Of a stretch of DNA of 64,000 bases, positions 22,929 to 34,825 are shown piece after piece. Below the pieces are notes generated by a model. It saw only the letters and a program-made list of their open reading frames with translations. It did no database searches and was not told the DNA's origin. The DNA lies in NCBI GenBank assembly GCA_032164295.1, contig JAJHTX010000006.1, positions 1 to 64,000 on the forward strand. The letters run 5' to 3'. The position numbers and the translations under genes are program-made. Every line of letters starts with the position of its first letter. Within the stretch, counting starts at the first letter, position 1. This DNA comes from Inonotus obliquus (Eukaryota > Basidiomycota > Agaricomycetes > Hymenochaetales > Hymenochaetaceae).

Positions 22929-23400
22929 TTAATCGAGCATCGAGCAGCAGGACTCGATCTTCCCTACGTTGTCACAGTCGTGGGCATTCGATACACAATT
23001 CCCGAAAGACGTTCCGTTGAAAAGAGTGCCAGATTGCGGAACGCCACTAATAATGCTGCTTCAGGACAGGCGCGTAATAGAAATGACGGAGGTAGACGTA
23101 CAATCCATCACAAGTAACGTCCGATCCTCCGGAATAAGATCCGCAAATATCATCATCGTTCCCACCCGATTTGAAGTCGATGTCAGAGCATGAGGAGTCG
23201 GATATAGCGGCTTCCTGCAATTTAGTACAACGGTGGATCGCTTAGAGAGCAACGGAATGTACTTTCGAGATAGTGACGTGCACCGCGAGTGTTTTTAGAG
23301 CAATCTGCCCATCGTCACAGGCAACTTGGGCCGAAACGGCCTTGAAAGTGATCACCAGGGACATAAAGCAGGCTGAGAGGCAGCCGGAGGAGCCCAACAT
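22929..23400 (-). CDS. Small secreted cysteine-rich protein (effector-like), unknown function
   Basis: Found by splicing: exons 23400-23263, 23214-23102, 23046-22929; 122 aa, all in phase with GT-AG borders. It starts MLGSSGCLSACF, then a hydrophobic stretch and a likely signal-peptidase site near Ala24-Ala27. The presumed mature chain carries eight cysteines in the order C-C-C-C-C-C-CC, ending ESCCSMLD. The double Cys is last, not second as in hydrophobins. One sequon (NGTS). An alternative donor (23280) would shorten exon 1 by six codons. No family recognised. A TATA box lies 41 bp upstream, which strengthens the start. Such proteins are often effectors or surface proteins, but that is inference from size, secretion and cysteine content. 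Confidence 0.68.
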
Positions 23401-23823
23401 CGTCGAAGTTATCTAAAGCCTGATATTGTCCCACAGGGCTTTTATACCACAGAAGCTGAAGGCTAGTCAGCTAGTCAGGTTGAACCCCGTTGAAATAGGG
23501 TAGCAGAAACGTGTGATTCGGGCAGTATGCCACTTGACGAGTAGGTTGGCCACCGACATATGGTCTATGCTGCGCAATCAGATGCGCCTGCATGTAATCG
23601 AAGATAAACGAGTTCCCGTCTTCACATGCATATGGACGTATGCCAGAGCCGACGAAGAACACACGACTTGAGTATCACTGACAATACAAGTAAGAGTGGG
23701 GATGTCGTGTAGATTATACAGTGGATTAAAGCATTGGGAGAACTGAGCAACTAACTTTGCTACTACGCCGACCAACCACATCGAAGACCCTAAGCTTTGG
23801 ACTCTTCTACTCCTCCCGTGAGA
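23401..23823. other. Gap between the secreted protein and COX17
   Basis: 423 bp. Apart from the TATA box listed separately, only overlapping short frames without domains. Confidence 0.4.
23441..23446 (-). promoter_or_regulatory. TATA box of the small secreted protein
   Basis: On the minus strand GGTATAAAAGC gives TATAAA at 23446-23441, 41 bp upstream of the ATG at 23400. Confidence 0.55.
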
Positions 23824-24161
23824 TTACACCTCGAATCCATATCCACGCATGCACTTGACATGGGCAGCAACAAGGTCCTTGCATTTCTGGTTCGCTACAT
23901 CAGGGTCATTTTGCATGTAGCATTCATCTCGCGCTCGCTTTGTATCGGGACATGCGCAACACCTTAGATACGCGGGAGGTCAGAAGTACGATACGCGGTC
24001 ATGGATGAACGTACGGCTTGATGCCCTGGGGATTCAAAGGGTTTACTGGTGCCGGCTTGGGCTCAGGAGACAAACCACCCCACCACGTCGCGAGCTATGA
24101 GGAAAGGACAACGGTTCAGACCAGTTAGTTTAGTGATGGCATTGTATACCTTCGCAAACAT
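23824..24161 (-). CDS. COX17: COX17 copper chaperone
   Basis: Three exons: 24161-24150 (12 nt, encoding MFAK), 24094-24015, 23962-23824; 76 aa. The core reads IKPCCACPDTKRARDEC, the CCxC copper site joined with the first C-x9-C pair, then CKDLVAAHVKC, the second C-x9-C pair, and ends CMRGYGFEV. This is the full twin Cx9C COX17 fold. The protein carries Cu(I) to SCO1 and COX11 in the mitochondrial intermembrane space for cytochrome c oxidase assembly. The loop between the Cys pairs is about four residues longer than in animal or yeast proteins. The coding sequence is short and split, so a long-ORF search misses it. The first exon rests only on the splice signals, since the second exon has no ATG. 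Confidence 0.9.
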
Positions 24162-24630
24162 GAACAGCGGCGAACGAAACACCAAAGCACTACTGAAGTC
24201 GAAAAGGCAGAATGGTCCTTTCACGAAAGATGACAGAAACGCTGACTAAGATGGCGTGACCGTGGGACATCCATCGGCGTGTTCGTAATACTATTACTAA
24301 TACCTCTTTCTTGGAATAAGTACATAGCATAGCATAGTCTTAAGTTAACTCAGGAATACCTCAATTACTGTACTGTGTTCAAATCTCGTCTTATTTCTCC
24401 TCTCTGATCGCCTTATATCTGACTACCCTCACGATTATTGGTTATCTACGTTTTCTTCCGGTCATACAAACAGCACCGGGATTGACCTTCGAAAAGTCAA
24501 AAGCCAAGCTGAGTCAGGATAGCATGATATGATCTACCTTAGCAACGAATACACACCCGGACACATAGGACAGCAGCAGTCCTGTCTGCATATATTAGTC
24601 TGCAAACGTCTGGATCCGTACAGCTGCTTT
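24162..24630. other. Gap upstream of COX17
   Basis: 469 bp without a supported gene; it should contain the COX17 promoter. Confidence 0.4.
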
Positions 24631-25197
24631 TCATCGACGCATTCCACATCTGGGAAGTGCATCTTTTTTCTTGAATCGTGTACGTATCCATTTCGATCTG
24701 GTGGAGAGGAATAAATCATCCGCGAGTATTGACAAGATTAGCCTCAAGAAATGACTCTTTGCTGAATCCTCTGAACCTTTAGCCGCAATCCATATACCGG
24801 TTTTGCTGGCTACCCACAGCTGGGCTAGCCTGAAAGCATGCGAGAATGCTGCCATTAATTGGTTCGCATGGTGACAAGGCATCTCGGTTGATCTTTCAGG
24901 GTTGTTCCAAAAGTCTGACACCAAAATATGAGCCTTGCGAACTGCATACATGGATTTCCAGAAAATAAAAGCCTGTCAAGGGGTTAGTGTTTCGTGACAC
25001 GGAGTTAGATGACACCGCCCTGTTTCATTTTGGTCCTTTACTTGACGAACCAACGCACTCTCAATATCTGTGGAGATCTAGATTGGAAAAACCGAGATCG
25101 TCAGACGCTGAATACTAACGTCGAGAGCCGGACTCATTTCGACGGGAAATGCAGTATTTGAAATATTGCCTGATCCGCGATACTTTGTCTGTAACAT
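24631..25197 (-). CDS. Hypothetical protein, tentative
   Basis: A model with exons 25197-25120, 25077-25042 and 24972-24631 joins three frames in phase through GT-AG introns and gives 151 aa. No domain is recognised. Composition is unremarkable, with a hydrophobic/aromatic stretch (AFIFWKSMYAVRKAHILVSDFW) near residues 39-60 and a basic C-terminus. An alternative frame over 24719-24534 ends in a Cys-rich tail (CRQDCCCPMC), so the 3' end may differ. It is the only candidate in a gene-poor tract and could be a chance open frame. Confidence 0.3.
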
Positions 25198-28100
25198 CGC
25201 AGCTCTTTTGCCGTGAGTCTCCGTTTATTTGCATGCTTTCACGAGATCTAGAAGATCCAATTATCCCGCCCTTTTGAGAGCTCGAACAATAGTTTGCCTC
25301 CTTTTCCGTGTTTTTCTTCTGTACCTTATCTAACGGCCCAAAGATCCGCTCAGGTTAATCTATTGAACATAGATTTTATTGGTCTTCTTACGCCATCAGC
25401 AAAGACAGGGACGAGAAAACATGTGTTGGCGGTATGCATTTCTAACGAATTTTCATGTGCACTAACTGCTATTACCACGCTACGCCACGCCACGCAGGGA
25501 CTGCGTTTCGGATGAAACATACGGAGCGCCCAAAGCCACGTAGCGTAACGCCGGTCCGGTCAATAGAATTTTGCTTCCGCCAATGATCGACGTTTCGTTG
25601 CCGTCACGGTGCGCTCGGTGCCGAACCAAACATAGCAGAGGCACTCGGACTGCCATCATGTCGCCGCTGCGGACTCCTGCTGGGCCGAATTTGGAACTGA
25701 ATAAAGAATGCAATTAATCGTACATTTAATATTTGGCAGAATGCAGTTTTCTCCCTTTCTACTTACTATTGGCTATGAACGCCGCTGCTCCATATGCTCG
25801 AGAGATCGCATCATTACCGCCCAATGGTAGCCTAGCAGCTGATGAATGGGGATATCTACCTATTCACTGCGCTCATATCACTAAGCCGACGCAGTACTGT
25901 GAGCTCAGCATGTGCCATCTCCGTAAGTCCACTCTGTAATCCTTCCTCTTGGAGCCACACAAACTTGCGAAGCTCAGTCGCCTCGAGTTTATAACGTGTA
26001 TTGAGGGAAAGCTTATATCGCGAACTTTGAGCTCAATCTGCGTAAGTACGATTGACCGAAAAGCATATATATAGTAAGGAAGGATTGATGCTGATAGATG
26101 GCCGAAGTCGAGGCATCATAACAGAGTCACCGAGGAAAGGCTGAGAATTTTGAAGACAAAGATCATCAGTAGGATTAAGAGAGCGCAACCAGGCACCGAT
26201 TGCTTTCTCGTCCTGAGAGTAATTTCACTATTCTTAGATCTTGTCGGTCATTTGCGCTGTTCTGAGTAAGCAACGAGAGCGCTGAGACAGTGCGTGATTC
26301 GGATCCGAGGAATAGAGGCAGCTTCTCAGATAGACGAACAGAAGAGTATCGACCCTCGGAGAGTGTGAAGATATGGAGATAAGAGCGTAAGTAACTCAGT
26401 CCTGAACTTAGAAAGAGCTGGGTGTAAGAGTCCGATCAGAGTGTCGACTCTGATGACTTGAATAGAGTCACTGACTTGAGCATGCACTGCCGAACTGTAC
26501 ACCATATACACGTTCGCCTGAAAGTTTTAAGTTCTCCGTAATCGGAACTGCAAGGCACGAAGCTGCTCCCTATCAAGACAGCCTCGAACCTCATTGATAC
26601 CCTCGATAGTGTTGATGCCCCCTCCCAGGTACAAATATTGACCGGCATTGCTTCTTGTCTGTTCCGTTCGCACGTTGCACGGCCCTCGATGCATCCCAGG
26701 TGGCCAAGGGAATAACAAGTCAGCGGGCCGTAGCTGCTCCGAAGAATTTCTCGTTTCAGTCTTAGATACACTTTGTTGAATGGAAAGCGGGTGAAAGCCG
26801 GCATATCTCTTCTCGAGAAAATATCCACCATTTTCAATGTAGTCCAAATTTACTTGGAGCATAGGGTAAATATTTACGATTTCCATGTCAAGAACGGATA
26901 CGCACCACTCGTAGAAGGGGAGTGCTGAAATGGAAGTTGCCGTTGCAACGACACTGTTGTCTGCACCACTGTTCCTATGCACCCACAGAACACAGTGCTT
27001 GTAGGTAACGCGGTTGTTCAGCCAATCGTGACAGTGTAGAAGTGATCATGAGCAATCGTCTGAGATGGCTGTCCCAACCTTTCAGTATACCCGTGCAGGT
27101 CGGAATTCTGTCGAGATCATTGCTCTATGAGTCAGCCAAGAGAAGGTCAAGCGAACATACAACCATACCTAGCAGCTTGTTCGGCGCTACATTGTTTGGT
27201 ACCACGGGCCACCTCTGAAGCCACAAATTACATAATTTTGCGGCGCACGGGGCACGGATCTAGAGTCGTCACAGCACCAGGAGAAGTTAGCCCCAAACGC
27301 AACGAGTGTCTTTGGAAAAATGATGAGGCCTAGAATAGAGCCGAATACGCTTTCTGATACGTCCCCAGTCATCCTCACAACGAAAATGCGAAGAGAAAAA
27401 TGTCAAAAAGGGACGGACCCGGACGCGAAATTGACGACATGTCGCAATATGCAGGATGCAGTGTTTGCCACTTTGGCGAACTACATGGGAATGTGCGTTC
27501 ATCCCGGACCTTGGTGTGTTGATTGGAATGCACGAGACTTGCGTTTTTAGACCGAGACGAGGACGACCAGCGAAAACCCACTTACGCGGGAAGGTTTTGA
27601 ATTTTGGCTATAGGAAGCGATGCATGTGCGGTGTTGTTGATGGTGCTAGGCACACAACACAAACATTGCTTGTCTGTTCGTAGCATCAGTTTGAGCCACA
27701 TGGTGGTGAATTACAGAAACAGTTGCTAGGTTGCAAAGCGAGCTCGATACAGCTGTGCTAGTGATTCAGTGGGGACAGGACAGTGGAAACTTCACTTTTC
27801 TTTCCAACATTTCACCAGATCAAATTTGCTTTGTGGACCCTGGCTGCATTTTGTTGAGATAACAGAACCCGAAGTTCAATTATAGGCGGGAACAAAAGGA
27901 TGCGTGACTAGGACCAGCAGGGTGACGCCAAAGGCTAGGAGATGACTGTGGGAAATTGGATTCACCATGAGCGCAGCAGGATGGCATATGTTTTCTTTCC
28001 AAGAGAAGACTCGTTCGGAGATTGGGAAATGCATTAATCAAGAAACGGAAGAATTGCCTCTCCGTAGACTCTGTCGGCTGCAGAGCGGAACCAGTAGGCT

Positions 28101-29302
28101 CTTCGTCCGTAGTATGAAAACATTGACTCCTGACCTCTTTTTTGTCCTTCGGAATATTTTGCAGGCTAGTCAAGAGAAGAACAAACGCCGCACAGTGAAA
28201 CGTGGAATATGGAGAGCAACGTAATCAAGTGAATGAATTGGCAGGAGAGTTCGGTTTTCGATAGTGGAATGGCGCGCAAGACGAGAGAGAAAAATATGAA
28301 TTATCGGAAGCAAAAACTGAACTAAAAATTAGCCGAATAGGTTGTGTCGTGTGACGCGTGCGTGACGGACTGGTGGCCATTTGTCACTCATAGACGATGG
28401 GCGATACAGGTTGCAATTCAACGTCCACGACAACATTGGCTATCGGTCGCCGTGTATCCCTGACACTAGATTCCAGATGCGATAACGTCGGAGAACTCGT
28501 GGGCATTAGTCCCTTCGATTATTTCTCGAAAATAAGTCTCCGTTTTTTCGCATACAGCGCGAAAACGATTGCCGTTCAGAGGCGAGCTGAGGCGTCGTCG
28601 CCCTAATCGCCATTTTCAATCTTGCTGGAGCGTACTTAGTCTTTTCTCGGGCTCGGCATGCATGGCTTGTGTGGCCCGTGGGACTCAGGTTTTGAAACGT
28701 GGCCAATTGTCTCTGCCTAGTCTCCTCCGGCTGAGACCATGCCATTGTTTCCCGTCACCTTCAAGTTCTCATGCTAGAATACTCTTGGAGGTGTATACTT
28801 AAGGTTTAATGCATCGCGTGCAGCACATTGCAACTGTGAGTGTGTGTATCTTGCGCTCTGTTTTCCCATTTGGTTTGCTGACAGCTTGCTCGCAAGAACA
28901 CGGAGCCCTACGCCGAAGGAATGACCAGTTATTTACTTTCCCGATGAAGCGAATCTGCAAAGATCTCGCTACTCGCCAGATCACCCTGACCGACTCATGA
29001 GATGGTCCGTTGGCTGAAACTTCGTGACGGCAAAAAAAGACTAACTTCTCAACTGGGAAACGTTACGAAGGGAAAAAGAAAGCGGTGACGTGTGTACGCT
29101 TGTCCATTTCTTCCGTGTTTCCATTTCCATTTTCCCTCACAATTATCTTTGATTCCATCTCTTATTCACGTTCTACCGGCAAACCACTTAATCAGACTCG
29201 ACACGTGGGGTGAGACTATTGCTTATAAGACCCTCGACGGCTGTCCCTCCTCCTATTCGCATCTCGTTCCCCGCACTTCCTACGTTCGACGGCGTCGGCG
29301 TC
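25198..29302. other. Gene-poor tract
   Basis: About 4.1 kb with no confident gene. Open frames (for example 26982-26527 on the minus strand, 151 codons) lack domains, splice support or a believable start. No repeats, transposon termini or tRNA were seen. The right end carries the terpene cyclase promoter. Confidence 0.45.
29224..29229 (+). promoter_or_regulatory. TATA-like box of the terpene cyclase gene
   Basis: TATAAG lies 73 bp upstream of the ATG at 29303, followed by a C/T-rich leader. Confidence 0.45.
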
Positions 29303-31057
29303 ATGTCATCCTTTACTCCGCGATATCGTTCCGCGCTCTCATTCGAGACGGACTACTCGAGCCCCTCTAGTTCCACCACCTCATCGGGCGCCTCAACGCC
29401 CGCATCTGCTGTCTTCGAGCTACCCCTCTCTCCTCTCTCCTCCAAATTTGAGTTCGGGGATTCGGAACCGAGTACGACTCGATGTGAAAACATAATCTTC
29501 GACCTCGGCGATGTCCTCTTCACTTGGACAGCTGAAACCAAGATGCGTGTATCTCCTAAGATGCTCAAGAAGATTCTCCGTTCCGCAACGTGGTTCGAGT
29601 TTGAGAAGGGCAATTTATCTGAGCAGGAGGCCTACGACACTGTTGCGTTAGAGCTTGGTATAGAATCTTCCGAAGTCCGCGCTGCGTTTCAAGCTGCTCG
29701 TGATTCGTTGCGCAGTAATCCACATCTCATTGGCCTCATCCGAGAATTGAAGGAGCAGCACGGCATCCGTGTATTCGCCATGTCCAACATCTCTTCCCCC
29801 GATTTTGCTGTTCTCCGAGGAAAAGCCTCGCCAGAAGAGTGGGAACTATTCGAGCGTGTATTTACGAGCAGCGAGGCTGGAGAGCGCAAACCTAATCTCG
29901 GGTTCTACAAGTACGTCCTGGAACAGACAGGGCTTGATCCAGTACGCACAGTATTCATCGACGACAAGCTTGAGAATATTCTTCCTGCACGCTCGCTCGG
30001 CATGAAGGGCATCGTCTTCGACAACTTGGAGAACCTTTCGCGGCAGCTGCGCAACTACGTTGGCGATTCCGTTGGACGTGCCCAGGCCTGGCTAAAGGAT
30101 AACGCGAAGAAGATGCTTTCCGTTACTGACACGGGGATTACTGTCCACGAAAACTTCGCGCCTCTTCTCATCTATGAGGCGACTGGGGACCGTTCTCTCG
30201 TGGAGTTTGTCGAGCACCCGCGTTTGTTCAATTTCTTCATTGGTAAGTGCTTCTTTCTCGCTCTACGGTCACGCGCTGCGCTTCGACGTAATCTAATTGT
30301 CCTGTCTTACGGCACATGTATTTGTGACTACAGGTGGTCCTGTGATGACTACGGAAGAGTTCCCGTTCGACCTCGACACGACCTCAATTGGCCTTTCAGT
30401 GTGCTCGCACGTCGACTTCGAGACAAAGATGAGCGTCATGGATGAGATGCTCACGTATGTGAACAAGGATGGTATAATCCAGACTTACTTCGACCCGAGC
30501 CGACCGCGGACCGGTACGTCTCTTAGGATCCGTTTTCCTTATTGTTCCCCAATCTGACTCCGAATAATGTTATAGACCCGATTGTCTGTGTAAATGTGCT
30601 CACATTCTTCCACATGTACGACCGAGGATCGGAACTTGAGTCGACGCTCGATTGGGTGTATCAAATCCTTCACCACCGTGCGTATCTGGACGGTACACTG
30701 TATTACTATGGCGGCGATTGTTTCCTGTTCTTCCTTTCCCGACTTCTGTCTGTCTCTCGCCCCGCATACTCGCGATTTGCTAGACTATTTGCTCGCCGGG
30801 TACAAGAACGCTCTGGGGCGGATGGGGATGCACTCGCACTTGCGATGCGGGTTATCGCAGGGGCCGCAGTCAATGTACAGATGTACGTTGATTACGAAAG
30901 GCTCCTGAAGATGCAAGAAGAAGACGGTAGCTTCCCGCTTGGGTGGGCGTACAAATACGGGGGGTCGGGAATCTTACTAGGCAACAAAGGCTGGACCACT
31001 GCTCTTGCAGTACAGGCGATCAAGGCGTTCGAGGCACTGGACAGGGAAATCTTCTAA
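29303..31057 (+). CDS. HAD-like class II sesquiterpene cyclase (drimane-type synthase)
   Basis: Three exons: 29303-30242, 30334-30513, 30576-31057; 533 aa. Residues about 60-260 form a HAD-superfamily domain: FDLGDVL (67-72), FAMSNIS, ERKPN, and FIDDKLEN, which supplies a DDxxE at 220-224. The second half holds FPFDLDTT (DxDTT at 326-330), the protonation motif of class II terpene cyclases, and ends with a QW-like EEDGSFPLGW and GNKGWTTALAVQAIKAFEAL. This order matches AstC/AncC-type fungal enzymes, which cyclise farnesyl diphosphate to drimanyl diphosphate and may remove phosphate. The Ser/Thr-rich first 55 residues are probably disordered. It stands alone between two gene-poor stretches, so tailoring partners are not obvious; the nearest P450 is 13 kb away. 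Confidence 0.9.
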
Positions 31058-33276
31058 CTTGCCAACTTGCCCCTGCTTCCATTTCCCTTCAGCTCTTCGA
31101 TTTTCCCTGGATTCCTCCGGTATACAGTTTTTGCATTGTCCATTGAGCATCGATCCGCATTCGCATGTATTTATTCTTCAAAATTATTTCGTTCGCACCC
31201 TGCAGTTCCAGCAGAACCATCTTCGACTTCATCCACCGTACCCACTTACGACCGATTTATAATCTAGACTAGACCGCCGCTATTTAAATTGCATACATTA
31301 GATTATTTGAGAGACCCTTCGCCCTTCGTTCTCACCGTACTGGTACTTGTACCGATTTTTATTGTTTTGGATACACTCCTTACTCATGCAGCACAAGGAA
31401 CTGCCCATGTATTACTAGTTCGAGATTCTCTATGAAATGCAATATTTCGCCATATTTTTTGTGCGTATATGCTAAGACTTTTTACATAGCCACGAATCTA
31501 CACAGGACTTGGCGCGTGTTTTACAAGCCAGTTGAAACAGCCTGGGCAGGGCGTTGTGTACGGGACGGAAACCATATCAACAGAGGGTCTCTCGCAACAT
31601 TTGTTGCCGCGATACGCCGGATTACTCGTCACACCCTCGCCGGTGTAGCTGTGCTTTCCATTTGCATGTGGCCACCAAGTACCCCTAGATGAAGCTGCGG
31701 ACACACACGGTGACCAGCTGTATGTATGAGAAGATTTGACTAGAGTTGGAAACGTTTCGCCTCTTACTCGTGTAAGAAATCACGGAACTTGGGGACAACA
31801 GAGGCCGCAACATCGCACGATGTCCATAGGGTTGATTGATGACAATGCTCTTTGCATGCTTGGTGAGTCTGAATCTCCTGTGTCATCTCATTCACATTCC
31901 TAGGGTAGGGGTTATTACGAGACTTCAACTGCGAACGGGGCGCGGTTCCGAACCTTGTACAAGTATAATCGTGAAAACTCTGCTGTGTTCGTGTACTCGG
32001 TTCACACTCGTACTCAAAGGGACGAGACGATCCAGCTTAGGGGAGAATCCGGATCCTCGCGCTGAACGTCAAATCGACTTACTATTTTCCTTTCACTGCA
32101 GTACCTTGTGCGGCCGTAGCAGATCAAAGAAAATACTCGCTGCTCGTCATCGCATCGCCCACCGCAATCACCGACTGGAAAGATTGCCTTGCCTCCTACG
32201 GCCCTTTCATCGCTTCCGATGATCTCCTCAGGCGCCGACGCTCGCGCGAAGGCCTCTCTTCTCCTTCTCGTTATCCAACCCCGGATCTACGCGCCGCTGC
32301 ATCAAGAAATGGAAGAATCAGTACTTGCAGGGAAAAACAGATTAATAGCGGCATGCATCCCAGCGATCCTTCAATGGCAAGTTTTGACGGACTTAGGGAA
32401 GCGATGAAGACGATCGTTGTAAGAAGGCCGAGCGTCGCCTTGACTCGTTCAGTATTTTCGTTGTAAAATACCGTCGATAAGCACAAGGCATTGCCTTCCT
32501 CCATCCATCATCTCGCATCCGACTCGTCCCAGGATGCTTCTCTTGACTAGTTACCCGACCAGAACCCAGTCCTAGTCTCGCGAGCTAGGGCACTTAATTC
32601 ATTCCCGAGCACCACGGTCCAGAGTTGTTCGCCTTCGGATGACCGTTCTGAAAACCCGACCCTTGAAACTCCAAGAGGCGAAACATGAGAATCGAGTACG
32701 TACTTTCTCGTTCTTGCGAGCTCTTCCGGAACCATGAAGGCGAACTCATTTTTGCTTCTCGGCGACTACCGTCATCCGATAGTACATGCTTACCCGCTTT
32801 CCACGCCAGGAAATCAGAGGTAAACTCTCACAACACGTCGTAACAGGCTATGCAAATACCCAACTGGCTCCCGGGCAAAGAACAACACGAACGCTCCAAT
32901 CCAACTTGAAATACGGAATGGAAGCGATTCGTTCTCATAGGCGAGAAAATGACATTTACATTTTTGCTCGAGGCAAAGAAACCAAGTTTGAGGTGGAGAA
33001 GAGTCGCCTATTACAGTTAGTGGACGCCGCGTACATGAGGCCGAAGCATGCTTTACATTATACTTTTACGTTCTTTGTTGAAGGCGATCACTTGTGATGT
33101 TTCATAGGCGAAATGCATCCTTTTCGCGAAGACATACTTATCTTGCGGCATATTGAATGGACAAAAGAGAATTAAGGAATTGTGGAGATGCTCGAGGTGT
33201 TACGTAAGCGCGGCTTGGTCCACTACATGCGCGTCTCGTCCACCATCCACCGTTCATCCACCGTTCAACCACCACA
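31058..33276. other. Gap between terpene cyclase and MED31
   Basis: 2.2 kb. No confident gene. A + strand frame from about 32102 to 32466 is open and follows a good acceptor (CTGCAG at 32096-32101), but I could not join it to an upstream exon without a stop. The right-hand end is the MED31 promoter. Confidence 0.4.
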
Positions 33277-33835
33277 ATGTCCGATGCTCCCTCGCAAATA
33301 CCAGATGCCGAGAAACGAGCAGCTAATAGAGCACGTTTCGAACTCGAGCTAGAATTCGTCCAAGCATTGGCAAACCCCTTTTACCTACACTCGCTTGCAC
33401 AACAAAACATCCTCGTTCAACCTGCTTTCATCAACTTCTTGGCCTACCTTCTCTACTGGAAGGAGAAGGACTATGCACGTTTCCTTCAGTAAGCGATGTC
33501 TTGAATGTCTGTCCCCATAGACTAACTAACTGGAGAAAATGTCCGACAGTTACCCACATGCTCTACACCATCTAGAACTGCTCCAGAATGCTAAGTTTCG
33601 CTCAGAGATCGGAAAAGACGAGTGGCGCGAGTATCTTAACCAGAAACAGTTCGATCATTGGAGGACCTGGTTAGCTTCACATTTTTATCGATGAGTGGTC
33701 CGTCTGTCTAATTCGGTGCTCAGGCGAGAAGGTCCAAGTCGACTTACCGGAATTATTACGAGCCTCGCTGAGGCTGCATCTTCTACTCTGGAGCAGGATC
33801 AATCCATCTCGGTCTCAAAAGAGGGTACCACATAA
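33277..33835 (+). CDS. MED31: Mediator complex subunit 31 (Soh1)
   Basis: Three exons: 33277-33488, 33550-33669, 33724-33835; 147 aa. The conserved Med31 fold is intact: RFELELEFVQALANPFYLH, FINFLAYLLYWKEKDYARFL, then across the first intron YPHALHHLELLQNAKFR and FDHWRTW. The last 35 residues are a variable Ser/Thr-rich tail. MED31 sits at the junction of the middle and head modules of Mediator and links transcription factors to RNA polymerase II. The length suits fungi. It shares its strand with the pheromone precursor gene about 1 kb downstream. Confidence 0.95.
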
Positions 33836-34825
33836 ATTCCGCAGACCAGGTGCTATCTTCACGTGTCCATTGTCATTGAGAATCTCAATGGTAAATGGTC
33901 AGCAATTTATCCTTGTCAAGATTGTGGGAAGGTGGTATTATTGTTCACAACAACGCACGGTACACCAAAAACTTGTTCCTGATTCCTCAGGGTAACGTGT
34001 CCTACCTTTCCATTTTTCGGGCTCTATCTGACGCATAGTCTCAGGCGAGCATCAGCTGTCAAAGACTCTGGCGGCTCTTGTTTGAATCATCGACTACTCT
34101 ATTCGGATTCACATCCGGATTCATTATATCTTTTTGTTCTTCGGGATTTGATTACGGGACAACGTATTAATTAATTTAGTCGTCTCGTCCGTCTAATTGT
34201 CTGGCGTGACGCAAAAGAACGCCCCTCCATTCCTGGAGTCTTGCCAATCTTTTGGTCTTGTTGAGGGAATCCAGAACTAAACCAAGCATTCTGACTCGTC
34301 CGCACGGCCCAGCCACATCCATGCCTCTAATTTTGGTGTCTCTTTGTCCAGGCTTTGCTAATCACAGGGCTACCATCCTCCGGACGCGCAGCTCGTTTGA
34401 TTTAAACGTGCTTTCACATAAGTTTACAAACGGTACCGGCCAAACATCACTGGGATGGGGTCTGGGCCTTTCACCCTAATTGTCTGACATTGCCTAACGC
34501 ATTTCCGCATTTCCCTCTCCCCCAGGCGCGGACTCGCTCGCCTTGTCGGTGCGCGGAACGAGCCATGAAAATGCAGAGTGCTCTTGGTGCGATGCACCTC
34601 CTCGCCTCCTGGATTGCAGCCTCACCCGTCTTTCGTCAAATTCTTTTTGTTTCTTTGGCTGAGCATCTACTCTATGATTTTGTCAAAGCTCGTCGAACAA
34701 AACTTGCTGCGCGACATGCGCGTACCTGAAATGTAGAACATAGGGTATAAAGCTTGCGGATGTTGAGGTAGAGGAAGCCTTAGTTCGCAATCACTCCTCA
34801 GTTCGAACTACATCACAAACTTGCA
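33836..34825. other. Gap between MED31 and the pheromone gene
   Basis: 990 bp; no gene seen. The last 80 bp are the pheromone gene promoter and leader. Confidence 0.4.
34746..34751 (+). promoter_or_regulatory. TATA box of the pheromone precursor gene
   Basis: GGGTATAAAGC places TATAAA 74 bp upstream of the ATG at 34826. Confidence 0.55.

Noticed and set aside
22929..23400. Hydrophobin
   Set aside because: Eight cysteines are present, but the double Cys is at the end and the spacing does not match class I or II.
26527..26982. 151-codon minus-strand ORF
   Set aside because: No recognisable motif or spliceable extension; kept only as part of the gene-poor tract.
31836..32222. 128-codon plus-strand ORF
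   Set aside because: No start context, no domain, and competing frames of equal length over the same bases.
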